NCBI GenBank assembly: GCA_963555705.1
Contig: OY743171.1
Coordinates: 27,646,852-27,710,851 of the forward strand
Direction of reading: 5' to 3'
Source of the DNA: Ligustrum vulgare
Taxonomy: Eukaryota > Streptophyta > Magnoliopsida > Lamiales > Oleaceae
DNA: 64,000 bases
Shown in pieces: positions 1 through 11,800 of the stretch. A program made the position numbers and the translations under genes. Under the pieces are notes generated by a model. The model had not been told where the DNA came from. It saw only the letters and a list, made by a program, of their open reading frames with translations, and made no database searches. The stretch's first letter is position 1, and each line of letters opens with the position of its first letter.

Positions 1-181
1 GATATGTGGGAAGAAGGACGGAGTCAAAATTATGGTCTAAGACGACCAAGTGATGCAATTTGAAATTGAAAACACGCAAGTACTGTGAATCAATTTTTTT
101 TTCAATTAGAAATTGAGACTATTTTTTTTTTTAATATAATAAACCCTTAGGATTTGGAACTCCCTTTTCAGGAATAATTTT
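1..181. repeat. Partial monomer at the left edge (3' part of a B or C unit)
   Basis: This stretch begins inside the 'gatatgtgggaagaagg' landmark and runs through the B-type tail: 'gatgcaatttgaaattg', a T tract, 'aattgagactatt' and 'aaacccttaggatttgg'. B and C share this 3' half, so the missing 5' part cannot be assigned. It differs from most tails in 'acgcaag' (usually 'ccgcaag') and in a longer second T run. Confidence 0.9.
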
Positions 182-729
182 GGGACTTCCACTGTTCTCT
201 CCAATACACTTTGGACAATTGAAATGGTTCATTGGTAGAACAAGCAATGATAAAAATACCGAGAGAATGCACTACTTAGAAAAACTACAACTACGTGAAG
301 AAAGACATTATTCGTACCAGACAAGACTGCAAGAACATGTTAAAAATGACATTTTTAGAAATGATATGTGGGAAGAAGGTTGGAGGAAAAATTATGGTCG
401 ACGAAGACCTGGGGATGCAATTTTGAGTCAGATTTTTTAAGTTAGAGATTAAGACTCTTTTTTTGAGTACAAACCCTTTGGATTTGGAATTCTGTTTTCA
501 AGAACAGTTTTGGGGCTTTCAGTGTTCCTTTCAATGCAATTTAGACAATTGAAATCGTTCGTTGGTAGAATAAGCTATGATTAAGACACCAAGAGAATAA
601 TGCACTACTTAATAAAAGTGCAACCACGTGAAGAAAGACATTATTCAAACCACACAAGAGTTTTCAAAACGTGTCAAAAGGGCATTATATAAGAAATGAT
701 ATGTGGGAAGAAGGATGAAGTCAAAATTG

Positions 730-745
730 TGGTCGAAGACGACCA
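730..745. other. Inverted repeat in B: 6-bp arms, AAGA loop
   Basis: TGGTCG, AAGA, CGACCA. This perfect dyad is present in B and C units that keep 'gaagacgacc'. It is broken in units reading 'gaagatgacc' or 'gaagacagtcaac'. A units have GTCGAC at the matching place. Function unknown. Confidence 0.7.
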
Positions 746-752
746 AGGGATG

Positions 753-765
753 CAATTTGAAATTG
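753..765. other. Inverted repeat in B and C: 6-bp arms around one G
   Basis: CAATTT, G, AAATTG. It is found in nearly every B and C tail; exceptions are units with 'tttaaaattg' (for example near 25411) and the insertion 'tttgaatattg' near 43108. Confidence 0.7.
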
Positions 766-797
766 AAAACCCGCAAGTATTGTGAATCAATTTTTTT

Positions 798-812
798 TCA
801 ATTAGAAATTGA
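798..812. other. Inverted repeat between the two T runs of B and C
   Basis: TCAATT, AGA, AATTGA lies between the two T runs. Units reading 'ctattagaaattg' lose one arm. Three dyads fall within about 85 bp of the B tail. Confidence 0.7.
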
Positions 813-874
813 GACTATTTTTTTTAGTATAATAAACCCTTAGGATTGGGAACTCCCTTTTCAGGAATGATTTT

Positions 875-1205
875 GGGACTTCCACTGTTCTCTCCAATAC
901 ACTTTGGACAATTGAAATGATTCATTGGTAGAACAAAAAATGATAAAAACACCGAGAGAATGCACTACTTAGAAAAAGTTCAACTACGTGAAGAAAGACA
1001 TTATTCATACCCGACAAGACTGCAAGAACATGTTAAAAACGGCATTTTTAGAAATGATATGTGGGAAGAAGGTTGGAGGAAAAATTATGGTCGACGAAGA
1101 CCTGGGGAATCAATTTTTGAGTCAGATTTTTTAAGTTAGAGATTGAGACTTTTTTTTTGAGTAGAAACCCTTTGGATTTGGAATTCTGTTTTCAAGAATA
1201 GTTTT
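875..1205. repeat. Example of monomer A (331 bp)
   Basis: Ordered landmarks are 'gggacttcc', 'ccaatacactttgg', 'gcactacttagaaaaag', 'ctacgtgaagaaagac', 'gatatgtgggaagaagg', a SalI-type GTCGAC inside 'atggtcgacgaagacc', 'gagtcagatttttt', and an EcoRI-type GAATTC near the 3' end. A differs from B in lacking about 33 bp in the 3' third and in having TACGTG where B has CACGTG. Other A copies run from 330 to 334 bp because of small indels near 'gttaaaaatggcat' and in the T runs. The strong frame that opens across A starts at TTG, has no ATG at its beginning, and is not treated as a gene. Confidence 0.95.
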
Positions 1206-1568
1206 GGGGCTTTCAGTGTTACTTTCAATGCAATTTAGACAATTGAAATCGTTCGTTAGTAGAATAAGATATGATTAAGACACCAAGAGAATAATGCACT
1301 ACTTAATAAAAGTGCAACCACGTGAAAAAAGACATTATTCAAACCACCCAAGAATTTTCAAAACGTGTCAAAAGGGCATTATATAAGAAATGATATGTGG
1401 GAAGAAGGATGAAGTCAAAATTGTGGTCGAAGACGACCAAGGGATGCAATTTGAAATTGAAAACCCGCAAGTATTGTGAATCAACTTTTTTTCAATTAGA
1501 AATTGAGACTATTTTTTTTAGTATAATAAACCCTTAGGATTGGGAACTCCCTTTTCAGGAATGATTTT
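1206..1568. repeat. Example of monomer B (363 bp)
   Basis: Ordered landmarks are 'ggggctttcagtg', 'gcaatttagacaattg', 'cgttcgtt', 'gaataatgcactacttaat', 'ccacgtga' (a CACGTG palindrome), 'tatataagaaatg', 'gatatgtgggaagaagg', 'ggtcgaagacgacc', then two T runs about 27 bp apart and 'aaacccttagg'. B aligns with A along its length, apart from a B-specific stretch of about 33 bp ('aaattgaaaacccgcaag' onward) before the first T run. It lacks the SalI and EcoRI sites found in A and holds many stops in every frame. Confidence 0.95.
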
Positions 1569-2956
1569 GGGACTTCCAATGTTCTCTCCAATACACTTTG
1601 GACAATTGAAATGATTCATTGGTAGAACAAGAAATGATAAAAACACCGAGAGAATACACTACTTAGAAAAAGTACAACTACGTGAAGAAAGACATTATTC
1701 GTACCAGACAAGACTGCAAGAATATGTTAAAAATGGCATTTTTAGAAATGATATGTGGGATGAAGGTTGGAGGAAAAATTATGGTCGACGAAGACCTGGG
1801 GATGCAATTTTGAGTCAGATTTTTTAAGTTAGAGATTAAGTCTCTTTTTTTGAGTAGAAACCCTTTGGATTTGGAATTCTGTTTTCAAGAACAGTTTTGG
1901 GGCTTTCAGTGTTCCTTTCAATGCAATTTAGGGAATTGAAATCGTTCGTTGGTAGAATAAGCTATGATTAAGACACCAAGAGAATAATGCACTACTTAAT
2001 AAAAGTGCAACCACGTGAAGAAAGACATTATTCAAACCACACAAGAGTTTTCAAAACGTGTCAAAAGGGCATTATATAAGAAATGATATGTGGGAAGAAG
2101 GATGAAGTCAAAATTGTGGTCGAAGACGACCAAGGGATGCAATTTGAAATTGAAAACCCGCAAGTATTGTAAATCAACTTTTTTTCAATTAGAAATTGAG
2201 ACTATTTTTTTTAGTATAATAAACCCTTAGGATTGGGAACTCCCTTTTCAGGAATGATTTTGGGACTTCCACTGTTCTCTCCAATACACTTTGGACAATT
2301 GAAATGGTTCATTGGTAGAACAAGAAATGATAAAAACACCGAGAGAATGCACTACTTAAAAAAAGTTCAACTACGTGAAGAAAGACATTATTCGTACCCG
2401 ACAAGACTGCAAGAACATGTTAAAAATGGCATTTTTAGAAATGATATGTGGGAAGAAGGTTGGAGGAAAAATTATGGTCGACGAAGACCTTGGGATGCAA
2501 TTTTTGAGTCAGATTTTTTAAGTTAGAGATTGAGACTCTTTTTTTTTAGTAGAAACCCTTTGGATTTGGAATTCTTTTTTCAAGAATAGTTTTGGAGCTT
2601 TCAGTGTTCCTTTCAATGCAATTTAGACAATTGAAATCGTTCGTTGGTAGAATAAGCCATGATTAAGACACCAAGAGAATAATGCACTACTTAATAAAAG
2701 TACAACCACGTGAAGAAAGACATTATTCAAACCACACAAGAGTTTTAAAAACGTGTCAAATGGGAATTATATAAGAAATGATACGTGGGAAGAAGGATGG
2801 AGTCAAAATTATGGTCGAAGACGACCAAGGGATGCAATTTGAAATTGAAAACCCGCAAGTATTGTGAATCAATTTTTTTTCAATTAGAAATTGAGACTAT
2901 TTTTTTTAGTATAATAAACCCTTAGGATTGGGAACTCCCTTTTCAGGAATGATTTT

Positions 2957-3351
2957 GGGACTTCCACTGTTCTCTCCAATACACTTTGGACAATTGAAAT
3001 GGTTCATTGGTAGAATAAGTTATGATAAAAACACCGAGAGAATGCACTACTTAGAAAAAGTACAACTACGTGAATAATGCACTACTTAATAAAAGTACAA
3101 CCACGTGAAGAAAGACATTATTCAAACCACACAAGAGTTTTCAAAACGTGTCAAAAGGGCATTATATAAGAAATGATATGTGGGAAGAAGGATGTAGTCA
3201 AAATTGTGGTCGAAGACGACCAAGGGATGCAATTTGAAATTGAAAACCCGCAAGTATTGTGAATCAATTTTTTTTCAATTAGAAATTGAGACTATTTTTT
3301 TTAGTATAATAAACCCTTAGGATTGGGAACTCCCTTTTCAGGAATGATTTT
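2957..3351. repeat. Example of hybrid monomer C (A 5' part joined to B 3' part, 395 bp)
   Basis: The first about 115 bp follow A through 'gcactacttag', 'agtacaactacgtgaa'. At 3071-3075 the sequence jumps back to the B version of the same landmark ('taatgcactacttaat') and then follows B to its end. About 35 bp are thus present twice in succession, once in A form and once in B form. C has neither the SalI nor the EcoRI site of A. The junction string 'cgtgaataatgcac' is the same in all 48 C units I located, so they descend from one founding exchange. Copies range from 391 to 399 bp; some lost four bases in 'cccaagtattgtg' (near 11299 and 16473). Confidence 0.95.
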
Positions 3352-6300
3352 GGGACTTCCACTGTTCTCTCCAATACACTTTGGACAATTGAAATGATTC
3401 ATTGGTAGAACAAGAAATGATAAAAACACCGAGAGAATGCACTACTTAGAAAAAGTACAACTACGTGAAGAAAGACATTATTCGTACCAGACAAGACTGC
3501 AAGAATATGTTAAAAATGGCATTTTTAGAAATGATATGTGGGAAGAAGGTTGGAGGAAAAATTATGGTCGACGAAGACCTGGGGATGCAATTTTGAGTCA
3601 GATTTTTTAAGTTAGAGATTAAGTCTCTTTTTTTGAGTAGAAACCCTTTGGATTTGGAATTCTGTTTTCAAGAACAGTTTTGGGGCTTTCAGTGTTCCTT
3701 TCAATGCAATTTAGGGAATTGAAATCGTTCGTTGGTAGAATAAGCTATGATTAAGACACCAAGAGAATAATGCACTACTTAATAAAAGTGCAACCACGTG
3801 AAGAAAGACATTATTCAAACCACACAAGAGTTTTCAAAACGTGTCAAAAGGGCATTATATAAGAAATGATATGTGGGAAGAAGGATGAAGTCAAAATTGT
3901 GGTCGAAGACGACCAAGGGATGCAATTTGAAATTGAAAACCCGCAAGTATTGTAAATCAACTTTTTTTCAATTAGAAATTGAGACTATTTTTTTTAGTAT
4001 AATAAACCCTTAGGATTGGGAACTCCCTTTTCAGGAATGATTTTGGGACTTCCACTGTTCTCTCCAATACACTTTGGACAATTGAAATGGTTCATTGGTA
4101 GAATAAGTTATGATAAAAACACCGAGAGAATGCACTACTTAGAAAAAGTACAACTACGTGAATAATGCACTACTTAATAAAAGTAAAACCACGTGAAGAA
4201 AGACATTATTCAAACCACACAAGAGTTTTCAAAACGTGTCAAAAGGGCATTATATAAGAAATGATATGTGGGAAGAAGGACGGAGTCAAAATTATGGTCT
4301 AAGACGACCAAGGGATGCAATTTGAAATTGAAAACCCGCAAGTACTGTGAATCAATTTTTTTTTTCAATTAGAAATTGAGACTATTTTTTTTTAGTATAA
4401 TAAACCCTTAGGATTTGGAACTCTCTTTTCAGGAATAATTTTGGGACTTCCACTGTTCTCTCCAATACACTTTGGACAATTGAAATGGTTCATTGGTATA
4501 ACAAGCAATGATAAAAACACCGAGAGAATGCACTACTTAGAAAAAGTACAACTACGTGAAGAAAGACATTATTCGTACCAGACAAGACTGCAAGAACATG
4601 TTAAAAATGGCATTTTTAGAAATGATATGTGGGAAGAAGGTTGGAGGAAAAATTATGGTCGACGAAGACCTTGGGATGCAATTTTTGAGTCAGATTTTTT
4701 AAGTTAGAGATTGAGACTCTTTTTTTGAGTAGAAACCCTTTGGATTTGGAATTCTTTTTTCAAGAATAGTTTTGGGGCTTTCAGTGTTCCTTTCAATGCA
4801 ATTTAGACAATTGAAATCGTTCGTTGGTAGAATAAGCCATGATTAAGACACCAAGAGAATAATGCACTACTTAATAAAAGTACAACCACATGAAGAAAGA
4901 CATTATTCAAACCACACAAGAGTTTTAAAAACGTGTCAAATGGGAATTATATAAGAAATGATATGTGGGAAGAAGGATGGAGTCAAAATTATGGTCGAAG
5001 ACGACCAAGGGATGCAATTTGAAATTGAAAACCCGCAAGTATTGTGAATCAATTTTTTTTCAATTAGAAATTGAGACTATTTTTTTTAGTATAATAAACC
5101 CTTAGGATTGGGAACTCCCTTTTCAGGAATGATTTTGGGACTTCCACTGTTCTCTCCAATACACTTTGGACAATTGAAATGGTTCATTGGTAGAATAAGT
5201 TATGATAAAAACACCGAGAGAATGCACTACTTAGAAAAAGTACAACTACGTGAATAATGCACTACTTAATAAAAGTAAAACCACGTGAAGAAAGACATTA
5301 TTCAAACCACACAAGAGTTTTCAAAACGTGTCAAAAGGGCATTATATAAGAAATGATATGTGGGAAGAAGGACGGAGTCAAAATTATGGTCTAAGACGAC
5401 CAAGGGATGCAATTTGAAATTGAAAACCCGCAAGTACTGTGAATCAATTTTTTTTTTCAATTAGAAATTGAGACTATTTTTTTTTAGTATAATAAACCCT
5501 TAGGATTTGGAACTCTCTTTTCAGGAATAATTTTGGGACTTCCACTGTTCTCTCCAATACACTTTGGACAATTGAAATGGTTCATTGGTATAACAAGCAA
5601 TGATAAAAACACCGAGAGAATGCACTACTTAGAAAAAGTACAACTACGTGAAGAAAGACATTATTCGTACCAGACAAGACTGCAAGAACATGTTAAAAAT
5701 GGCATTTTTAGAAATGATATGTGGGAAGAAGGTTGGAGGAAAAATTATGGTCGACGAAGACCTTGGGATGCAATTTTTGAGTCAGATTTTTTAAGTTAGA
5801 GATTGAGACTCTTTTTTTGAGTAGAAACCCTTTGGATTTGGAATTCTTTTTTCAAGAATAGTTTTGGGGCTTTCAGTGTTCCTTTCAATGCAATTTAGAC
5901 AATTGAAATCGTTCGTTGGTAGAATAAGCTATGATTAAGACACCAAGAGAATAATGCACTACTTAATAAAAGTACAACCACGTGAAGAAAGACATTATTC
6001 AAACCACACAAGAGTTTTAAAAACGTGTCAAATGGGAATTATATAAGAAATGATATGTGGGAAGAAGGATGAAGTCAAAATTGTGGTCGAAGACGACCAA
6101 GGGATGCAATTTGAAATTGAGAACCCACAAGTATTGTGAATCAATTTTTTTTCAATTAGAAATTGAGACTATTTTTTTTAGTATAATAAACCCTTAGGAT
6201 TGGGAACTCCCTTTTCAGGAATGATTTTGGGACTTCCACTGTTCTCTCCAATACACTTTGGACAATTGAAATGGTTCATTGGTAGAATAAGTTATGATAA

Positions 6301-7256
6301 AAACACCGAGAGAATGCACTACGTAGAAAAAGTACAACTACGTGAATAATGCACTACTTAATAAAAGTACAACCACGTGAAGAAAGACATTATTCAAACC
6401 ACACAAGAGTTTTCAAAACGTGTCAAATGGGAATTATATAAGAAATGATATGTGGGAAGAAGGATGGAGTCAAAATTATGGTCGAAGATGACCAAGGGAT
6501 GCAATTTGAAATTGAAAACCCCCAAGTATTGTGAATCAATTTTTTTTTCAATTAGAAATTGAGACTATTTTTTTTAGTATAATAAACCCTTAGGATTGGG
6601 AACTCCCTTTTCAGGAATGATTTTGGGACTTTCACTGTTCTCTCCAATACACTTTGAACAATTGAAATGGTTCATTGGTAGAATAAGCTATGATAAAAAC
6701 ACCGAGAGAATGCACTACTTAGAAAAAGTAGAACTACGTGAATAATGCACTACTTAATAAAAGTACAACCACGTGAAGAAAGACATTATTCAAACCACAC
6801 AAGAGTTTTCAAAACGTGTCAAATGGGAATTATATAAGAAATGATATGTGGGAAGAAGGATGGACTCAAAATTATGGTCGAAGACAGTCAACAAGGGATG
6901 CAATTTGAAATTGAAAACCCGCAAGTATTGTGAATCAATTTTTTTTCAATTAGAAATTGAGACTATTTTTTTTAGTATAATAAACCCTTAGGATTGGGAA
7001 CTCCCTTTTCAGGAATAATTTTGGGACTTCCACTGTTCTCTCCAATACACTTGGGACAATTGAAATGGTCCACTGGTAGAATAAGCTATGATAAAAACAT
7101 CGAGAGAATGCACTACTTAGAAAAAGTACAACTACGTGAAGAAAGACATTATTCATACCAGACAAGACTGCAAGAACATGTTAAAAATGGCATTATAAAA
7201 GAAATGATATGTGGGAAGAAGGTTGGAGGAAAAATTATGGTCGACGAAGACCTGGG

Positions 7257-7273
7257 GACTCAATTTTTGAGTC
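7257..7273. other. Inverted repeat in A2: 7-bp arms, TTT loop
   Basis: GACTCAA, TTT, TTGAGTC. It is present in A2 units and in D; A1 units with 'gatgcaatttt' lack it and A4 units ('caattttttagtc') break it. It sits just after the SalI-type site. Confidence 0.7.
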
Positions 7274-8817
7274 AGATTTTTTAAGTTAGAGATTGAGACT
7301 CTTTTTTTGAGTAGAAACCCTTTGGATTCGGAATTCTGTTTTCAAGAATAGTTTTGGGGCTTTCAGTGTTCCTTTCAATGCAATTTAGACAATTGAAATC
7401 GTTCGTTGGTAGAATAAGCTATGATTAAGACACCAAGAGAATAATGCACTACTTAATAAAAGTACAACCACGTGAAGAAAGACATTATTCAAACCACACA
7501 AGAGTTTTCAAAACATGTCAAATGGGAATTATATAAGAAATGATATGTGGGAAGAAGGATGGAGTCAAAATTATGGTCGAAGATGACCAAGGGATGCGAT
7601 TTGAAATTGAAAACCCCCAAGTATTGTGAATCAATTTTTTTTTTCAATTAGAAATTGAGACTATTTTTTTTAGTATAATAAACCCTTAGGATTGGGAACT
7701 CCCTTTTCAGGAATGATTTTGGGACTTCCACTGTTCTCTCCAATACACTTTGAACAATTGAAATAGTTCATTGGTAGAATAAGCTATGATAAAAACACCG
7801 AGAGAATGCACTACTTAGAAAAAGTACAACTACGTGAATAATGCACTACTTAACAAAAGTACAACCACGTGAAGAAAGACATTATTCAAACCACACAAGA
7901 GTTTTCAAAACGTGTCAAATGGGAATTATATAAGAAATGATATGTGGGAAGAAGGATGGAGTCAAGATTATGGTCGAATACAGTCACCAAGGGATGCAAT
8001 TTGAAATTGAAAACCCGTAAGTATTGTGAATCAATTTTTTTTTCAATTAGAAATTGAGACTATTTTTTTTAGTATAATAAACCCTTAGGATTGGGAACTC
8101 CCTATTCAGGAATAATTTTGGGACATCCACTGTTCTCTCCAATACACTTGGGACAATTGAAATGGTCCATTGGTAGAATAAGCTATGATAAAAACACCGA
8201 AAGAATGCACTACTTAGAAAAAGTACAACTACGTGAAGAAAGACATTATTCATACCAGACAAGACTGCAAGAACATGTTAAAAATGGCATTATTAAAGAA
8301 ATGATATGTGGGAAGAAGGTTGTAGGAAAAATTATGGTCGACGAAGACCTGGGGACTCAATTTTTGAGTCAGATTTTTTAAGTTAGAGATTGAGACTCTT
8401 TTTTTGAGTAGAAACCCTTTGGATTTGGAATTCTGTTTTCAAGAATAGTTTTGGGGCTTTCAGTGTTCCTTTCAATGCAATTTAGACAATTGAAATCGTT
8501 CGTTGGTAGAATATGCTATCATTAAGACACCAAGAGAATAATGCACTACTTAATAAAAGTAAAACCACGTGAAGAAAGACATTATTCAAACCACACAAGA
8601 GTTTTCAAAACGTGTCAAATGGGAATTATATAAGAAATGATATGTGGGAAGAAGGATGGAGTCAAAATTATGGTCGAAGATGTCCAAGGGATGCAATTTG
8701 AAATTGAAAACCCGCAAGTACTGTGAATCAATTTTTTTTTCAATTAGAAATTGAGACTATTTTTTTTTAGTATAATAAACCCTTAGGATTTGGAACTCTC
8801 TTTTCAGGAATAATTTT

Positions 8818-11800
8818 GGGACTTCCACTGTTCTCTCCAATACACTTTGGACAATTGAAATGGTTCATTGGTATAACAAGCAATGATAAAAACACCGAGA
8901 GAATGCACTACTTAGAAAAAGTACAACTACGTGAAGAAAGACATTATTCGTACCAGACAAGACTGCAAGAACATGTTAAAAATGGCATTTTTAGAAATGA
9001 TATGTGGGAAGAAGGTTGGAGGAAAAATTATGGTCGACGAAGACCTTGGGATGCAATTTTTGAGTCAGATTTTTTAAGTTAGAGATTGAGACTCTTTTTT
9101 TGAGTAGAAACCCTTTGGATTTGGAATTCTTTTTTCAAGAATAGTTTTGGGGCTTTCAGTGTTCCTTTCAATGCAATTTAGACAATTGAAATCGTTCGTT
9201 GGTAGAATAAGCTATGATTAAGACACCAAGAGAATAATGCACTACTTAATAAAAGTACAACCACGTGAAGAAAGACATTATTCAAACCACACAAGAGTTT
9301 TAAAAACGTGTCAAATGGGAATTATATAAGAAATGATATGTGGGAAGAAGGATGAAGTCCAAATTGTGGTCGAAGACGACCAAGGGATGCAATTTGAAAT
9401 TGAGAACCCACAAGTATTGTGAATCAATTTTTTTTCAATTAGAAATTGAGACTATTTTTTTTAGTATAATAAACCCTTAGGATTGGGAACTCCCTTTTCA
9501 GGAATGATTTTGGGACTTCCACTGTTCTCTCCAATACACTTTGGACAATTGAAATGGTTCATTGGTAGAATAAGTTATGATAAAAACACCGAGAGAATGC
9601 ACTACGTAGAAAAAGTACAACTACGTGAATAATGCACTACTTAATAAAAGTACAACCACGTGAAGAAAGACATTATTCAAACCACACAAGAGTTTTCAAA
9701 ACGTGTCAAATGGGAATTATATAAGAAATGATATGTGGGAAGAAGGATGGAGTCAAAATTATGGTCGAAGATGACCAAGGGATGCAATTTGAAATTGAAA
9801 ACCCCCAAGTATTGTGAATCAATTTTTTTTTTCAATTAGAAATTGAGACTATTTTTTTTAGTATAATAAACCCTTAGGATTGGGAACTCCCTTTTCAGGA
9901 ATGATTTTGGGACTTTCACTGTTCTCTCCAATAGACTTTGAACAATTGAAATGGTTCATTGGTAGAATAAGCTATGATAAAAACACCGAGAGAATGCACT
10001 ACTTAGAAAAAGTAGAACTACGTGAATAATGCACTACTTAATAAAAGTACAACCACGTGAAGAAAGACATTATTCAAACCACACAAGAGTTTTCAAAACG
10101 TGTCAAATGGGAATTATATAAGAAATGATATGTGGGAAGAAGGATGGACTCAAAATTATGGTCGAAGACAGTCAACAAGGGATGCAATTTGAAATTGAAA
10201 ACCCGCAAGTATTGTGAATCAATTTTTTTTCAATTAGAAATTGAGACTATTTTTTTTAGTATAATAAACCCTTAGGATTGGGAACTCCCTTTTCAGGAAT
10301 AATTTTGGGACTTCCACTGTTCTCTCCAATACACTTGGGACAATTGAAATGGTCCACTGGTAGAATAAGCTATGATAAAAACATCGAGAGAATGCACTAC
10401 TTAGAAAAAGTACAACTACGTGAAGAAAGACATTATTCATACCAGACAAGACTGCAAGAACATGTTAAAAATGGCATTATAAAAGAAATGATATGTGGGA
10501 AGAAGGTTGGAGGAAAAATTATGGTCGACGAAGACCTGGGGACTCAATTTTTGAGTCAGATTTTTTAAGTTAGAGATTGAGACTCTTTTTTTGAGTAGAA
10601 ACCCTTTGGATTCGGAATTCTGTTTTCAAGAATAGTTTTGGGGCTTTCAGTGTTCCTTTCAATGCAATTTAGACAATTGAAATCGTTCGTTGGTAGAATA
10701 AGCTATGATTAAGACACCAAGAGAATAATGCACTACTTAATAAAAGTACAACCACGTGAAGAAAGACATTATTCAAACCACACAAGAGTTTTCAAAACAT
10801 GTCAAATGGGAATTATATAAGAAATGATATGTGGGAAGAAGGATGGAGTCAAAATTATGGTCGAAGATGACCAAGGGATGCGATTTGAAATTGAAAACCC
10901 CCAAGTATTGTGAATCAATTTTTTTTTTCAATTAGAAATTGAGACTATTTTTTTTAGTATAATAAACCCTTAGGATTGGGAACTCCCTTTTCAGGAATGA
11001 TTTTGGGACTTCCACTGTTCTCTCCAATACACTTTGAACAATTGAAATAGTTCATTGGTAGAATAAGCTATGATAAAAACACCGAGAGAATGCACTACTT
11101 AGAAAAAGTACAACTACGTGAATAATGCACTACTTAATAAAAGTACAACCACGTGAAGAAAGACATTATTCAAACCACACAAGAGTTTTCAAAACGTGTC
11201 AAATGGGAATTACATAAGAAATGATATGTGGGAAGAAGGATGGAGTCAAAATTATGGTCGAAGATGACCAAGGGATGCAATTTGAAATTGAAAACCCCCA
11301 ATGTGAATCAATTTTTTTTTTCAATTAGAAATTGAGACTATTTTTTTTAGTATAATAAACCCTTAGGATTGGGAACTCCCTTTTCAGGAATGATTTTGGG
11401 ACTTCCACTGTTCTCTCCAATACACTTTGAACAATTGAAATGGTTCATTGGTAGAATAAGCTATGATAAAAACACCGAGAGAATGCACAACTTAGAAAAA
11501 GTAGAACTACGTGAATAATGCACTACTTAATAAAAGTACAACCACGTGAAGAAAGACATTATTCAAACCACACAAGAGTTTTCAAAACGTGTCAAATGGG
11601 AATTATATAAGAAATGATATGTGGGAAGAAGGATGGACTCAAAATTATGGTCGAAGACAGTCAACAAGGGATGCAATTTGAAATTGAAAACCCGCAAGTA
11701 TTGTGAATCAATTTTTTTTCAATTAGAAATTGAGACTATTTTTTTTAGTATAATAAACCCTTAGGATTGGGAACTCCCTTTTCAGGAATAATTTTGGGAC

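Larger units (their letters stand above)
182..2261. repeat. Block 1: three AB dimers, A1 subtype
   Basis: Anchors: A182 B512, A875 B1206, A1569 B1899. The dimer spacings are 693, 694 and 693 bp. All A units are the A1 subtype, with 'catttttagaaatg' and no TATAAAAG. No C or D hybrid is present. The dimer at 1569-2261 is a near copy of the one at 3352-4044; both share 'gaatatgtt' in A and 'tttagggaattg' in B. Confidence 0.95.
2262..8817. repeat. Block 2: ABC-dominated higher-order units
   Basis: Anchors: A2262 B2594 C2957; A3352 B3682 C4045; A4443 B4774 C5137; A5535 B5866 C6229 C6625; A7023 B7356 C7721; A8120 B8453. Unit lengths are 1090, 1091, 1092, 1488, 1097 and 698 bp. The first C of the window is at 2957. 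C4045+A4443+B4774 and C5137+A5535+B5866 are a tandem duplication of 1092 bp; both C units share 'agtaaaaccacg'. A switches from the A1 to the A2 subtype at 7023. Confidence 0.93.

Noticed and set aside
540..575. CENP-B-box-like string in B: 'gttcgttggtag'
   Set aside because: It matches TTCGTTGG of the box, but the required A and CGGG that follow are absent. The site varies among B units ('ttcgttag', 'ttcggtag'), and A and C read 'ttcattgg', so there is no sign of constraint.
780..840. Paired T runs as phased curvature or as rho-independent terminators
   Set aside because: The runs start about 27 bp apart, close to two and a half helical turns, which is not in phase for simple curvature. The nearby hairpins are AT-rich and the context is not bacterial, so terminators are not supported.
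6950..7165. Antisense open frame of 71 codons in A2 (and 80-118 codon variants in other units)
   Set aside because: It is the reverse-strand shadow of the same repeat. Its hydrophobic look comes from the A/T-rich tracts. There is no independent sign of coding.
6994..7284. Recurring open frame of about 82-98 codons across A monomers, + strand
   Set aside because: It starts at TTG with no suitable ATG, matches no family I know, and lies inside a tandem satellite. Copies change frame freely (A1, A2 and the A2 copies with one extra A read the last 40 codons in different frames), and B and C break it. It repeats only because the monomer repeats.
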